NCBI RefSeq assembly: GCF_003384035.1
Contig: NZ_QQAK01000013.1
Location: 62,001 to 126,000, forward strand
DNA from: Sporosarcina sp. BI001-red
GTDB taxonomy: Bacteria > Bacillota > Bacilli > Bacillales_A > Planococcaceae
Length of the DNA: 64,000 bases
Reading direction: 5' to 3'
Below the pieces are notes generated by a model. That model worked only from the letters and a program-made list of their open reading frames with translations, searched no databases and was not told the DNA's origin. The translations under genes were made by a program, and so were the position numbers. Numbering within the stretch: position 1 is the stretch's first letter; each line of letters starts with the position of its first letter. Below are positions 8,986 through 18,551 of this stretch, piece by piece.

Positions 8986-10464
8986 ATGGAACAGAGAAAA
9001 ACTAGAGAAAAACGGGAGATTAATTTTTGGATGGCGATCCTACCGTTAGTCATTATGATTGGCGTTATGCTTGTCACAGTGGTTTGGCTCGAACAAGGCC
9101 CTCATATGCCGTTAATCGTTGGTACTTCGATTGCATCACTTGTCGCTTGGAAATATGGTTTCAATTGGAAAGAAATAGAGGAAATGATGTATAAAGGAAT
9201 TCGCCTAGCACTTCCGGCAGTCGTTATCATCATGCTGGTCGGACTCACAATCGGTGCTTGGATGGGTGGAGGAATCGTCGCAACGATGATTTTTTATGGA
9301 CTAAAGTTAATTACTCCTGCTTGGTTCTTAGTCGCAATCATGATTATTTGTTCGATCGTATCTCTCGCAATCGGAAGTTCTTGGTCTACCATGGCGACGA
9401 TCGGTGTTGCAGGAATGGGAATCGGACTCAGCATGGGAATTCCAGCGGGTATGGTTGCAGGAGCGGTCATTTCAGGTGCTTATTTCGGTGATAAAATGTC
9501 ACCGCTTTCAGATACGACAAACTTAGCTTCCGGCCTTACCGGTACGGATCTTTTTGATCATATTAAACACATGTTGTATACAACTATCCCTGCGCTCATT
9601 ATTGCATTCGGTGTATTTACTGTGCTCGGCAGGCGTTTTGCTGATGGAAACCTTGATATGGAAAAAATCGCTCAAACTTCTAAAGTCTTGAAAGAGAGCT
9701 TTCTGATTTCACCTTGGCTGTTACTCGTACCTCTCGCAGTAATCGTTATGGTAGCGTTAAAAGTTCCAGCCGTTCCAGCTTTGATCGTCGGGATTGTAAT
9801 GGGCTTCGTAAGTCAAATCTTCATTCAAGGCGGATCAGTTACAGAAGCATTGGTGGCTCTACAAGAAGGGTTCTCTATTAAAACCGGGAATGAGCTTGTA
9901 GATAATTTGTTTGACGGTGGCGGTTTGGACTCGATGATGTATACCGTTTCAATGACTATTGTTGCGATGACGTTCGGCGGAATCTTAGAGTATTCCGGCA
10001 TGTTGAAAGCGATTATGGATCAGCTTATGAAAGTTGTGAAGTCGACATCATCCCTCATCATCTCAACGATTGGTGCATGTGTTATGACGAATGCAACGTG
10101 TTCTGAACAATATATTTCGATTGTTGTCCCTTCACGTATGTTCAGTAAAGCCTATAAAGACAAAGGTCTCAGTTCGAAAAACTTATCCCGAGCACTTGAA
10201 GATGGGGGAACATTAACGTCTGTATTCATCCCATGGAACACGTGTGGTGTCTTCATCCTCGGAACATTGGGTGTTGGAGTGACAGAATACGGACCATACG
10301 CAATCATTAACTTTGTCGTACCGATTCTGTCCATTATTTATGCGTTAACTGGATTCTCTATTGTGAAAATGTCCGCAGAAGAAAGACAACGCGTGGATGA
10401 GGAAGAAAAGAAATTACAAGGGAATTCGTTAGAAGAAGAGCAACAAGTGCCCGTCCATTCTTAA
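8986..10464 (+). CDS. nhaC: NhaC family Na+/H+ antiporter-type transporter
   Basis: A 492-residue polytopic membrane protein with about 11-12 helices. The ATMIFYGLKLI…, GSSWSTMATIGVAGMG and GAVISGAYFGDKMSPLSDTT segments are typical of the NhaC family; the GDKMSPLSDTTNLA motif is near residues 166-179 and NATCSEQY near 365. Start ATG 8986 with GGGGGTGG upstream. NhaC proteins exchange sodium for protons, and some exchange organic acids. The neighbourhood (regulator, enolase-superfamily enzyme, acetyltransferase) and the shared operator suggest that this copy may carry an organic metabolite rather than serve pH homeostasis; that is inference. Confidence 0.85.
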   Translation: MEQRKTREKREINFWMAILPLVIMIGVMLVTVVWLEQGPHMPLIVGTSIASLVAWKYGFNWKEIEEMMYKGIRLALPAVVIIMLVGLTIGAWMGGGIVATMIFYGLKLITPAWFLVAIMIICSIVSLAIGSSWSTMATIGVAGMGIGLSMGIPAGMVAGAVISGAYFGDKMSPLSDTTNLASGLTGTDLFDHIKHMLYTTIPALIIAFGVFTVLGRRFADGNLDMEKIAQTSKVLKESFLISPWLLLVPLAVIVMVALKVPAVPALIVGIVMGFVSQIFIQGGSVTEALVALQEGFSIKTGNELVDNLFDGGGLDSMMYTVSMTIVAMTFGGILEYSGMLKAIMDQLMKVVKSTSSLIISTIGACVMTNATCSEQYISIVVPSRMFSKAYKDKGLSSKNLSRALEDGGTLTSVFIPWNTCGVFILGTLGVGVTEYGPYAIINFVVPILSIIYALTGFSIVKMSAEERQRVDEEEKKLQGNSLEEEQQVPVHS

Positions 10465-10471
10465 AAAGAGA

Positions 10472-10518
10472 GGCTGTCCAGTAGATCAGGTGATAACTGA
10501 TCCACTGGACAGCCTTTT
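10472..10518. terminator. Bidirectional terminator between nhaC and regulator
   Basis: An 18-bp stem, GGCTGTCCAGTAGATCAG against CTGATCCACTGGACAGCC, with one mismatch and a 7-base loop, followed by TTTT; it lies between two convergent genes. Confidence 0.8.
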
Positions 10519-10520
10519 CG

Positions 10521-11762
10521 TTAATATACCGGAAAGTTCAGCTCATAGACAGCGCGGGGTCTCCCTTGACGATACGTCATCTCTTCACCGACTGTGTTTA
10601 CATATTCACTAGTTAATAATTTTTTAATCGTTCGTTCTGCCGTCCGACGGGAAACACCAAGGTGACTCGCTAAATCGTTAGCAGTGAATTGAGTAGACTG
10701 CTGGCTTTGTCCGAATGTAACAAGTTTGGATAAGACCGCCGGACTTAGAGCTGTTTTTTCAGCAATTTCGGTGAGGATAGGTTCAATCACTCTCAATTCA
10801 ATTGCGCTACCATTGGTTTGAATGAGATTATGTAGCTCTTTCTTCTCATCCAACAAATAGGGCCCAGCGTTGTGTTCGGTTTGCATATATCGGAGGGCAC
10901 TGACAGCGTTTTCCTTCGCAGCGGTAAGTGTCCGGCCACTACCGAAAGCCAATTGTCCGCTCACTTGGACAGCGAGCTGTTGAAATAGAGGGGTGTGGAG
11001 CGCAGATTGTATAGCACCTTGAGTTGTGTAAAACAAGAACCCCTCTTCTGAATGGATACAATGAGCGTGCAACACCTGTGCGAGCCTTTTATAAATGTCC
11101 TTCACTTCAGTTGTCAGAATAGAATTATCTAAAATACCTGCAGCGATTTTTGACGTCTCGCTTTTTTGTAAAAGTGCTTCTTGGCAAACACGGTCAATCG
11201 TTTTTAAAAAAGAACTTTTCACACTGATCATTTTAAAAACAGGAATTCCTTGTTCAGTTAAGCGATCGTAAACCGCGTGTACACTTGTAACAGCCACATT
11301 TGAAGGGGAATTTGCATAAGCCGATGCATGGAATTGTACAACTTCTTCTAGCACATAATTTTTTTCTAACTGATAAGTTAGAGGGCGTTGTTCATCAGCC
11401 TTAATATCTGCTAAAACGTTCTCTAAAACGCTACAATCACGCACGTCTATGGACATTTTTTCTAGTTCCAACGAGTGGTGTATTGAAATTGCAAGTAAGG
11501 TAGTTGTAATTTCAGTTTCATCTTGTTTGAGATAGATGGCAGGTACAGGAATCGATTGCAGGACGTCAGTCGAAGCGACATAAGGAAGAGATCCCGAAAA
11601 AAGGATAGCGTCACAAGGAAGTAACTTTTTCAAAAGGTCAGGTGCTTCACTAGGAATGGTATATGGATACAAATCTAAAATGATATCACTGCGTTGTTCG
11701 GTAAACTGTAAAGCACGTTGGCAAAATTCTTCTGATCCAAATATCGCGACTTTTGTTCTCAT
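10521..11762 (-). CDS. Multidomain transcriptional regulator, C-terminal HTH
   Basis: A 413-residue protein I cannot place in a named family. Residues 1-80 look like a Rossmann-type sensor (KVAIFGS, then DAILFSGSLPYV). Residues about 265-292 carry GQLAFGSGRTLTAAKENAV, resembling the G-x-G-x-T…N-A pattern of degenerate nucleotide-cyclase/GTP cyclohydrolase III-like domains in regulators. Residues about 362-390 form a helix-turn-helix (FTANDLASHLGVSRRTAERT) followed by a wing. It is read away from the enolase-superfamily gene, with a tandem TTARCGAC motif between them, and toward nhaC, whose promoter has the same motif. I infer that it controls both flanking transcripts. Confidence 0.65.
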   Translation of the reverse strand: MRTKVAIFGSEEFCQRALQFTEQRSDIILDLYPYTIPSEAPDLLKKLLPCDAILFSGSLPYVASTDVLQSIPVPAIYLKQDETEITTTLLAISIHHSLELEKMSIDVRDCSVLENVLADIKADEQRPLTYQLEKNYVLEEVVQFHASAYANSPSNVAVTSVHAVYDRLTEQGIPVFKMISVKSSFLKTIDRVCQEALLQKSETSKIAAGILDNSILTTEVKDIYKRLAQVLHAHCIHSEEGFLFYTTQGAIQSALHTPLFQQLAVQVSGQLAFGSGRTLTAAKENAVSALRYMQTEHNAGPYLLDEKKELHNLIQTNGSAIELRVIEPILTEIAEKTALSPAVLSKLVTFGQSQQSTQFTANDLASHLGVSRRTAERTIKKLLTSEYVNTVGEEMTYRQGRPRAVYELNFPVY

Positions 11763-11779
11763 CTTCTACCACCTTTTTA

Positions 11780-11799
11780 ATTAGCGACTAATTAACGAC
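11780..11799 (+). promoter_or_regulatory. Candidate operator, tandem TTARCGAC motif (copy 2)
   Basis: ATTAGCGACTAATTAACGAC, two CGAC-containing units 11 bases apart, in the intergenic region between the divergently oriented regulator (start 11762) and enolase-superfamily gene (start 11848). It matches the copy at the nhaC promoter at 16 of 20 positions. A possible -10 box GATACAAT follows at about 11802-11810. Confidence 0.5.
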
Positions 11800-11847
11800 A
11801 ATGATACAATGAAAACTAGTACTTGCCAAGCAGGAAGGGGAATTTAT

Positions 11848-12963
11848 ATGAAAATTAAAGAAATTGAGATTTTTGCTATTAGACTGCCACTTCACGAACC
11901 ATTCGTCATTAGTTATGCAACGTATGATGACATGCCTTCGATTATTGTGAAACTTACGACTGACACTGGAGTTGTTGGATATGGGGAGGCGGTCGCGGAT
12001 GACCATGTCACAGGAGAGAGTTGGGAAGGCACGTTTGCTGTGCTCCGTCATACACTAGCTCCAGCAGTTATCGGACTCAATCCGGGTGAGTTTGAACGAC
12101 TTCATGAAGCGATGGACAAAGAAATTTACGGAGTTCCCACTGCGAAAGCGGCGATCGACATCGCATGTTTCGATGCCGTTGGCAAAGATCTTGGAATACC
12201 AGCCTATCAGTTACTTGGTGGCCGTTATCATAAGGAATTCCCAATTACACACGTGTTAAGCATCGGAGAGCCTGAAGTGATGGCGGAAGAGGCAGCTCAA
12301 CGCATGGAAGCGGGTTATAAGTCGTTTAAAATGAAAGTCGGAACAAATCCATCCGAAGACGTGAAACGCATTCAAGCAGTTCGAGATCGCGTTGGAGATT
12401 CTATCGCCATACGAGTGGATGTGAACCAAGGTTGGGTCAACAGTTCCACGACGCTTCAAGCGATGAAACAACTAGAAGATTGTCATCTTGATTGGCTAGA
12501 ACAACCCGTTAAAGCAGATGATATCGATGGATTGGTCGAAGTGAAATCGAAGTGTGCAACCCCATTGATGGCAGATGAAGGCCTACGCGGCGTACGTGAA
12601 ATGCGTGAAATCATCGCAAAACGCGCAGCAGACAAAGTGAATATTAAGTTGATGAAATGTGGTGGCATGTATCCTGCTATGAAACTCGCACACATGGCAG
12701 AAATGGCGGGAATCGATTGTCAAGTAGGCTCAATGGTCGAGTCATCTATCGGATCAGCAGCAGGGTTCCACGTCGCATTCTCTCAAAAAGCGATGTCCAG
12801 TGTTGAATTGACGGGACCTCTGAAATTTAGCAAAGATGTTGGAAATCTACAATACGATGTTCCATTCATTCGTTTGAACGAACAGCCAGGTCTCGGTATT
12901 GAAATCGATGAATCAGTGTTGGCAGAACTTACTGTGTTCAGTGAAAAAGTGGTGTCAGTATGA
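11848..12963 (+). CDS. Enolase-superfamily enzyme, MLE/dipeptide epimerase-like subgroup
   Basis: A 371-residue enzyme with an N-terminal capping domain (1-125) and a beta-barrel domain. The KxK base pair is Lys161/Lys163 (SFKMKVG); metal ligands are Asp191, Glu218 and Asp243; the opposite base is Lys267 (NIKLMK). This is the muconate-lactonising subgroup, which includes dipeptide epimerases, N-succinylamino acid racemases and hydroxyproline-type dehydratases/epimerases. The D-x-D motif near the C-terminus of Ala-Glu epimerases is not seen; VELTGPLKFSKDV stands there, so the substrate is open. Start ATG 11848 (AAGGGG upstream) rather than 11809. Overlaps the following GNAT gene by four bases. 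Confidence 0.75.
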   Translation: MKIKEIEIFAIRLPLHEPFVISYATYDDMPSIIVKLTTDTGVVGYGEAVADDHVTGESWEGTFAVLRHTLAPAVIGLNPGEFERLHEAMDKEIYGVPTAKAAIDIACFDAVGKDLGIPAYQLLGGRYHKEFPITHVLSIGEPEVMAEEAAQRMEAGYKSFKMKVGTNPSEDVKRIQAVRDRVGDSIAIRVDVNQGWVNSSTTLQAMKQLEDCHLDWLEQPVKADDIDGLVEVKSKCATPLMADEGLRGVREMREIIAKRAADKVNIKLMKCGGMYPAMKLAHMAEMAGIDCQVGSMVESSIGSAAGFHVAFSQKAMSSVELTGPLKFSKDVGNLQYDVPFIRLNEQPGLGIEIDESVLAELTVFSEKVVSV

Positions 12964-13643
12964 AACAGGTAACACTGAAAGACGGAACCTCACTACCAGT
13001 CATCAAGTTAACGGAGAGTGATTTACCTGAAATCACGCAGTTGCAAACGAAAGTCATCGAGCATTTATCCGAGAAAACATTTTTGCAACCGCTAACAAAC
13101 GAGGATTTTAAATATATTTTAGAAGGAACCGGAGTGCTTGTCGGGGTACGTGCTGAAGGAAATCTTATTGCTTTTCGCGCCCTACTCGATCCAGGTGAAG
13201 ATCCAGAACACTTAGGAAAAGATGCAGGCATTCCACATGAACTGTGGAGTTCCGTGCTGTATTCAGAAATCACGAATGTCGATCCAGCTTTTCGAGGGAA
13301 CGGATTACAGCGACAGCTCGGTAAAATCGTGATGGAAGAAATCGATACAAATCAGTATAAGTTTGTCTGCACGACAGTTGCCCCTTTCAATATTGCGAGC
13401 ATTAAAGACAAATTTGAACTTGGGATGCATATTGCAGCCCTTAGTGTGAAATACGAGACGCTCACCCGTTATATTATGATGAAAAGTCTAGTTACTGAAG
13501 TGATGGTTTCAGATGACACTTCAATTGAAGTAGGAATGGGAGAAAACGAAGAGCAGCAGAAACTTTTACAATCCGGTTGGATTGGAACTTCTATTCAAGC
13601 ATGTGAGGAAGGATATACCGTGGTTTATAGAAAAATGATATAA
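12960..13643 (+). CDS. GNAT family N-acetyltransferase
   Basis: A 227-residue protein with the GNAT core in its first 150 residues: LPVIKLTESDLPEITQLQ at the N-terminus, ITNVDPAFRGNGLQRQLGKIV near 104-124 as the acetyl-CoA loop (R-G-N-G-L), and a final strand TTVAPFNIASIKDKFELG. The last 65 residues form an extra, unplaced segment. Start ATG overlaps the stop of the enolase-superfamily gene (ATGA), so the two are translated together and probably act on the same metabolite. Acetyl acceptor unknown. Confidence 0.8.
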   Translation: MKQVTLKDGTSLPVIKLTESDLPEITQLQTKVIEHLSEKTFLQPLTNEDFKYILEGTGVLVGVRAEGNLIAFRALLDPGEDPEHLGKDAGIPHELWSSVLYSEITNVDPAFRGNGLQRQLGKIVMEEIDTNQYKFVCTTVAPFNIASIKDKFELGMHIAALSVKYETLTRYIMMKSLVTEVMVSDDTSIEVGMGENEEQQKLLQSGWIGTSIQACEEGYTVVYRKMI

Positions 13644-13748
13644 TTAGGACTATATGAATTATTTTTCATTTTCCTAAGTAGACCTATACGCCTATCTATA
13701 AGTACGATATACTAAATCTATTCGACTATAGGCGGGTGGGTATATATT

Positions 13749-15437
13749 ATGAGAATGACTGTTGGGAAAAGACTGTGGTTTGGTTTTCTAGCTGTATTGA
13801 TCATTATGGCGTTCATGGGAACAGCTAGCTTTTGGGCGCTAACCACTTTGGATCGTGAGTATAAAGTGCTTATTAACGATCGTATCCAGAAAGTGATGCT
13901 ACTGGAACAACTGAATGCGATACAAAGTCAAAAGTCAAACGAAATTCGTGGTTATATGATTTTTGATCAGCTCTCGTATTTAGAAAGCCGAGAAACACTC
14001 ATTAAAGAGTTTAAAGAGAAGTCGGAAACACTAGAGAAGATGCTACATACCAAGAAAAACAAAGAACTGCTTGCGGATATCATTAGCTCCTCGACAAGTT
14101 ATGATGAGTTAACGGATAAAGCCATAAAAGGCTATCAAGTCGAGTCAAAAGAGCGGGGAATCGAGATTTCTTCACAAGCCTCCCTCTATCAGGATGTGAT
14201 GGCTGGCCAGATTTCTGAATTGATCACTGCTCAAGAAAAAGCGCGCAGCAAGGCGGAGCTAGAATTAGAGAAATCCATTCAAACAGTAAAACTTCTGATT
14301 ATCGGAATGGCGGTTCTCGCAGTAGTTGCTGGAATTGTTATTGCACGGATAATTAGTCGGATGATTGCTCGTCCTGTTGGCAAAATGACCGAAGCGTTTC
14401 AGCAAATCGCATCAGGTGATTTATCGGCTGAACCGGTAACTGTTAAAAACAAAGACGAAATTGGGGATATGGCAACTGCATTTAATGGAATGTCAAGCAA
14501 TTTAAGATCCGTTATGACTCATGTAAGAGATTCTGCACATCAGCTTGCGTCACAAGCTGAACAACTATCTGCAGGAGCAGAAGAAAGCTTGGCAGCATCA
14601 GAAACGGTTGCAAGTATCTCAAAGCAAAGTCTCCAGGCCAGTACGGACCAGCAATTACTTGTATCTGAATCGAATGTAGCAATTGGCGAGGTTCTTTACA
14701 CTGTAGATACGATTTCTTCTGATAATGAAGAGATGCTACGTTCTTCTGAACAAGTAACAAAATTAGTACAAGAAGGATCGGCTTCTTTGACAACGTTCTC
14801 TACTAAAATGATATCTATCAGTTCTTTAATGAAGAACTCCTCACAAACGATTACGGAAATGGCAGGGCACTCTGAGAATATCCGTGGAGTGACATCTATG
14901 ATTACAGCTTTAGCGGACCAAACCAATCTACTAGCACTGAATGCAGCAATTGAAGCGGCACGTGCTGGAGAGCATGGAAAAGGATTTGCAGTTGTGGCTG
15001 AAGAAGTCAGGAACTTGGCAGAGCAATCGAAGCGATCATCAGCTCAAATCGATCAGCTTATTACGGTCATGATTGAAAATGTGGAACAAGCTGTTGAACA
15101 AACAGAAGTAAGCGCAAATCAGATGCAAGAAGGGCTCGATGTAACGAGCAGAACGAGTGAAGTATTTAAAGAGATCGAACGAGCCGCATCTGATGTGGAT
15201 GAGCGTGTAAGTATGGTTTCAACTTCAATTGACACGATGAAGTCCATGATTCAAAATGTTGTGGATCATGCAACTTCAATTGAAGCGTTAGCCCAACAGG
15301 CTGCGGATGAAGCCGAATCTGCACGAGTCTCTTCAGCCGAACAACTTGCAGTCAATGAAGAGATTTCAACGAGTGCGCAAGTCCTTGCAGAACTTGCGGA
15401 GAAGTTGCAGCAAAATATGAACCAGTTTACGGTATAA
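13749..15437 (+). CDS. Methyl-accepting chemotaxis protein
   Basis: A 562-residue chemoreceptor. Membrane helices lie near 10-31 and 183-205, bracketing an extracellular four-helix-bundle sensor (4HB_MCP type). A HAMP domain follows (about 206-258, with [19 protein letters not shown]), then the long coiled-coil signalling domain with the conserved hairpin tip [20 protein letters not shown] near 395-414, and [13 protein letters not shown]. The heptad regions contain Glu/Gln pairs that could be methylated. It would couple ligand sensing to CheA/CheW. Monocistronic, ended by a strong terminator. The ligand is unknown. Confidence 0.92.
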   Translation: MRMTVGKRLWFGFLAVLIIMAFMGTASFWALTTLDREYKVLINDRIQKVMLLEQLNAIQSQKSNEIRGYMIFDQLSYLESRETLIKEFKEKSETLEKMLHTKKNKELLADIISSSTSYDELTDKAIKGYQVESKERGIEISSQASLYQDVMAGQISELITAQEKARSKAELELEKSIQTVKLLIIGMAVLAVVAGIVIARIISRMIARPVGKMTEAFQQIASGDLSAEPVTVKNKDEIGDMATAFNGMSSNLRSVMTHVRDSAHQLASQAEQLSAGAEESLAASETVASISKQSLQASTDQQLLVSESNVAIGEVLYTVDTISSDNEEMLRSSEQVTKLVQEGSASLTTFSTKMISISSLMKNSSQTITEMAGHSENIRGVTSMITALADQTNLLALNAAIEAARAGEHGKGFAVVAEEVRNLAEQSKRSSAQIDQLITVMIENVEQAVEQTEVSANQMQEGLDVTSRTSEVFKEIERAASDVDERVSMVSTSIDTMKSMIQNVVDHATSIEALAQQAADEAESARVSSAEQLAVNEEISTSAQVLAELAEKLQQNMNQFTV

Positions 15438-15438
15438 C

Positions 15439-15476
15439 AAAATCGGCCTCCTAGTTAAATAGGAGGCCGATTTTTT
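15439..15476 (+). terminator. Terminator of chemoreceptor gene
   Basis: Perfect 13-bp stem AATCGGCCTCCTA / TAGGAGGCCGATT with a 6-base loop and a T-run of six. It overlaps the 3' end of the opposing small gene and can serve both strands. Confidence 0.85.
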
Positions 15477-15642
15477 AAGTGCGTTTTTTACTTGGTTTAC
15501 GTTGATTCACTAACGACTCGATATTATCGAGTTCACGTGCCATTTCTGCTCTCATTTCTGAAGCAGAGAGTTTCTGGTTTTTTGGTGTTTGAGGCAGAGA
15601 GGCCGCATTATTTCCACCCTTTGTATGTTCATCGCGTCCCAT
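15475..15642 (-). CDS. Small hydrophilic YfhD-like protein
   Basis: A 55-residue, highly charged protein beginning MGRDEHTKGGN and containing ASLPQTPKNQKLSASEM. The LPQTPK core after a short G-R-rich start is like the small Bacillales YfhD family, of unknown function and often sporulation-associated. Start ATG 15642 is chosen because AGGAG lies seven bases upstream; the upstream ATG at 15669 would put this ribosome binding site inside the gene. Confidence 0.5.
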   Translation of the reverse strand: MGRDEHTKGGNNAASLPQTPKNQKLSASEMRAEMARELDNIESLVNQRKPSKKRT

Positions 15643-15690
15643 AATCATGCTCCTTTCATCTGGTTTCATCCTCTGAAGTATGTGCAGAAT

Positions 15691-16254
15691 TCAGTCAACG
15701 ATACGAGAAGAATGGACAAATGAAAATGTAGATTCAGGGGAATACTTAGGAGACTCTGTAGGGGTAATCGAATAGAGAATCATCGCGGATACGTCCAAAG
15801 TCAAAGGTTCAAAATGTTCTTGTTCAATTGGAACTGAGCAATTATCCTTTTTCTTTTTAGCGATTGTAACGTGTGGAGTGTATGCTGTGGACGCCGGTTT
15901 TTGTAAAACTGATTTCAGCCGTTTTGAGAGTTGTTGATAAAGTTCAGTTAACAAAAGTGTGGGTTGAGCAGAAAGATAAACAACACGAGGGCCAGCTGGA
16001 TTTCCGAAAGATGATACGCCGTTTAACGCTATCGTGAATGCATCCGTGTTAGTTGCTATTGCATGCATTTCTTGTTTTACAAATTCAAGTTGGGTATGGT
16101 TGAGAGCGCCGAAAAAGAGTAGTGTGATGTGTAAGTCATCCGGATGTGGAATGACCTTATAATGGGTAGATAATTCATAATGTAAGCTACTGGCAGTGAT
16201 TTTTTCTTTGACAAGGTCAAATGGAACAGAGATAGCTGCAAAATAATGTGTCAT
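15691..16254 (-). CDS. thpR: RNA 2',3'-cyclic phosphodiesterase (2H family)
   Basis: A 187-residue 2H phosphoesterase. The two catalytic HxT motifs are seen: LHITLLFFG near residues 41-49 and PHVTIAKKK near 127-135. These are the LigT/ThpR signatures; ThpR hydrolyses 2',3'-cyclic phosphate ends of RNA to 2'-phosphomonoesters. Start ATG 16254 has AAAGGAGAG upstream. It lies alone, read divergently from the catalase gene. Confidence 0.85.
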   Translation of the reverse strand: MTHYFAAISVPFDLVKEKITASSLHYELSTHYKVIPHPDDLHITLLFFGALNHTQLEFVKQEMHAIATNTDAFTIALNGVSSFGNPAGPRVVYLSAQPTLLLTELYQQLSKRLKSVLQKPASTAYTPHVTIAKKKKDNCSVPIEQEHFEPLTLDVSAMILYSITPTESPKYSPESTFSFVHSSRIVD

Positions 16255-16382
16255 AGGTATACTCTCCTTTCTTGTTACTTAGTATAGCAAGAAAAGAATG
16301 CAGGTATGTGATAGGTAACCCGCCCGAGTCTCGCTGCATACACTATCAAGGAGCGAGAAACGAATGAACGGAAGGGGATTTC

Positions 16383-18449
16383 GTGAAACAATCATATGGT
16401 GAACAGCCTGACATGAATATCAAAAATGCTAAACAGCGACAATTAGAAGAATATCGTGTCAATAATTTGGGGAAACCATTGACAACAAATCAGAGTCTTA
16501 AAGTATCAGGAGACGAACAGTCTTTAAAAGCAGGAGTACGTGGGCCAACTTTGTTGGAAGACTTTCATCTTAGAGAGAAGATCACTCATTTCGACCATGA
16601 ACGGATTCCGGAGCGTGTTGTTCATGCCCGTGGTTATGCTGCACATGGTGAATTTGTGTTACACAAATGTATGAAAGAATTTACGACTGCGAAATTCTTG
16701 CAAGGTGTTGGCAACACAACGCCCCTTTTTACACGATTTTCAAATGTTGTAGGGAGCAAAGGATCACTTGATACAGCAAGGGATGTTAGAGGATTTGCTG
16801 TGAAGTTTTATACAGAAGAAGGAAATTATGATCTAGTTGGTAACAATATGCCCGTTTTCTTTATACAAGATGCAGTAAAGTTCCCTGATCTTATACATGC
16901 AGCAAAACCTGAACCGCAAAACGAAATACCTCAAGCCGCAACAGCCCATGATACCTTTTGGGATTTTGTTGCAAACAACCAAGAATCTGCTCATATGATT
17001 ATGTGGCTCATGTCCGATCGGGCCATTCCTGTAAACTTAAGGAAAATGGAAGGCTTCGGTGTGCACACCTTCCGTCTTGTCAATGCTGAGGGGAAAGCGC
17101 ATTTCGTAAAGTTTCATTGGAAACCCAAATTAGGTATGCACTCGCTTGTATGGGATGAAGCTCAAATAATTGGCGGCAAAGATCCAGACTTTCAACGTCG
17201 TGACTTATGGGACACCATTAATGCCGGAAGCTACCCTGAATATGATCTAGGCGTCCAGCTTATACGAGAAGAAGATGAGTTCATGTTTGACTTTGACATT
17301 TTAGACGCAACAAAACTATGGCCAGAGGAAATCGTGCCAGTTCAATTGATCGGTACGATGACGTTGAATCGAAATGTCGATAACGTATTTGCAGAGACTG
17401 AGCAAGTGGCATTTCATCCAGGTAACGTGGTGCCAGGTATCGATTTTACGAATGATCCTTTATTGCAAGGTAGATTGTTTTCCTACCTTGATACACAATT
17501 ACTTCGCCTAGGCGGACCAAACTTCGCGGAAATTCCTATTAATCGTCCAGTATGTCCATTTCACAACAATCAGAGAGATGGGTTCAGTAGACAGCGTATC
17601 GACGTTGGTCAAGTCAGTTATCATAAAAACTCCCTCGCGGATAATACACCATCCCCCACGCCAGTAGAAAAAGGTGGATATGGACATTATCAAGAAAAAG
17701 TAGATGGGCATGTCATCCGTGCGAACAGTCCAACGTTTGAAGATCATTTCTCCCAAGCGAGGTTATTCTGGAACAGCATGGCGCCTTATGAGAAACAACA
17801 TATCATTGACGCCTTCAGTTTCGAAGTAGGTAAAGTGAAAAGTCAATCTGTGCGACAACAAGTTGTAGATATGTTTTGTAACGTCGATAGTGGGCTCTCA
17901 GCCGCAATTGCAACTGCTGTAGGAGTTAAACGTCCAGAATGTACCCCGACTGATATGACGGCATCATCTCCAGCACTGAGCATGAAGAACACGGTTTTCG
18001 TTCCAGCAACATTGAAAGTAGCAATTTTGATAGGTGAAGGATTTGATAGCACAGTCATTGGAAGTGCTGCTAGATCACTCCGTAACGCAGGCGTCACAAT
18101 CGATATTGTTAGTGGAACTCTAGGTACAGTTAAAGGTACAGGAGGGAAAACTGCTATTGCAAATCAGACATTTTTAACTACATCCCCTGTTTTGTATGAC
18201 AGTATTTTAGTAGGCGGTGGCTCATCGAGTAATCCAGCAGAATTTGACAGTAACATGCAAAACTATATTGAACAGCCATGGAAGCATTTCAAACCGATTG
18301 CCTTTACAAAAAATGGATCACGGTATATCCCGAAGACATCTGTCCATGAAGGTCCAGGAATCATTGTTGAGAAAAATGAGGCTGACTTTAACCAAGCCTA
18401 TATAACAGCGTTAGCAAAACAACGCTTTTGGGAAAGAAACATCTTTTAA
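16383..18449 (+). CDS. katE: Large-subunit (clade 2) catalase with C-terminal DJ-1/PfpI-like domain
   Basis: A 688-residue haem catalase, breaking hydrogen peroxide into water and oxygen. The catalytic histidine is His81 in VVHARGYAAHGEF, the distal asparagine lies in the VGNNMPVFFIQD region near residue 155, and the haem-ligating tyrosine is in RLFSYLDTQ near 362-370. Residues about 540-688 form an extra flavodoxin-like domain (KVAILIGEGFDS…), which separates the large HPII/KatE type from the 480-residue small catalases. Start GTG 16383 with GAAGGGG upstream. In B. subtilis the KatE/KatX type is under sigma-B or sporulation control; no clear sigma-B promoter was found here. Confidence 0.93.
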   Translation: MKQSYGEQPDMNIKNAKQRQLEEYRVNNLGKPLTTNQSLKVSGDEQSLKAGVRGPTLLEDFHLREKITHFDHERIPERVVHARGYAAHGEFVLHKCMKEFTTAKFLQGVGNTTPLFTRFSNVVGSKGSLDTARDVRGFAVKFYTEEGNYDLVGNNMPVFFIQDAVKFPDLIHAAKPEPQNEIPQAATAHDTFWDFVANNQESAHMIMWLMSDRAIPVNLRKMEGFGVHTFRLVNAEGKAHFVKFHWKPKLGMHSLVWDEAQIIGGKDPDFQRRDLWDTINAGSYPEYDLGVQLIREEDEFMFDFDILDATKLWPEEIVPVQLIGTMTLNRNVDNVFAETEQVAFHPGNVVPGIDFTNDPLLQGRLFSYLDTQLLRLGGPNFAEIPINRPVCPFHNNQRDGFSRQRIDVGQVSYHKNSLADNTPSPTPVEKGGYGHYQEKVDGHVIRANSPTFEDHFSQARLFWNSMAPYEKQHIIDAFSFEVGKVKSQSVRQQVVDMFCNVDSGLSAAIATAVGVKRPECTPTDMTASSPALSMKNTVFVPATLKVAILIGEGFDSTVIGSAARSLRNAGVTIDIVSGTLGTVKGTGGKTAIANQTFLTTSPVLYDSILVGGGSSSNPAEFDSNMQNYIEQPWKHFKPIAFTKNGSRYIPKTSVHEGPGIIVEKNEADFNQAYITALAKQRFWERNIF

Positions 18450-18551
18450 TAATAGGCTTGTCGTGCCTATTAGTTATTCAAATGAATAACTTTTCAAATT
18501 CTCCTCATCCTAAGAATGAACACAGACATTCAAAGAAATGAGGAGAAACGA

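Noticed and set aside
13644..13748. Sigma-D promoter before the chemoreceptor gene
   Set aside because: A CGATAT sequence is present, but no TAAA box at the right spacing was found.
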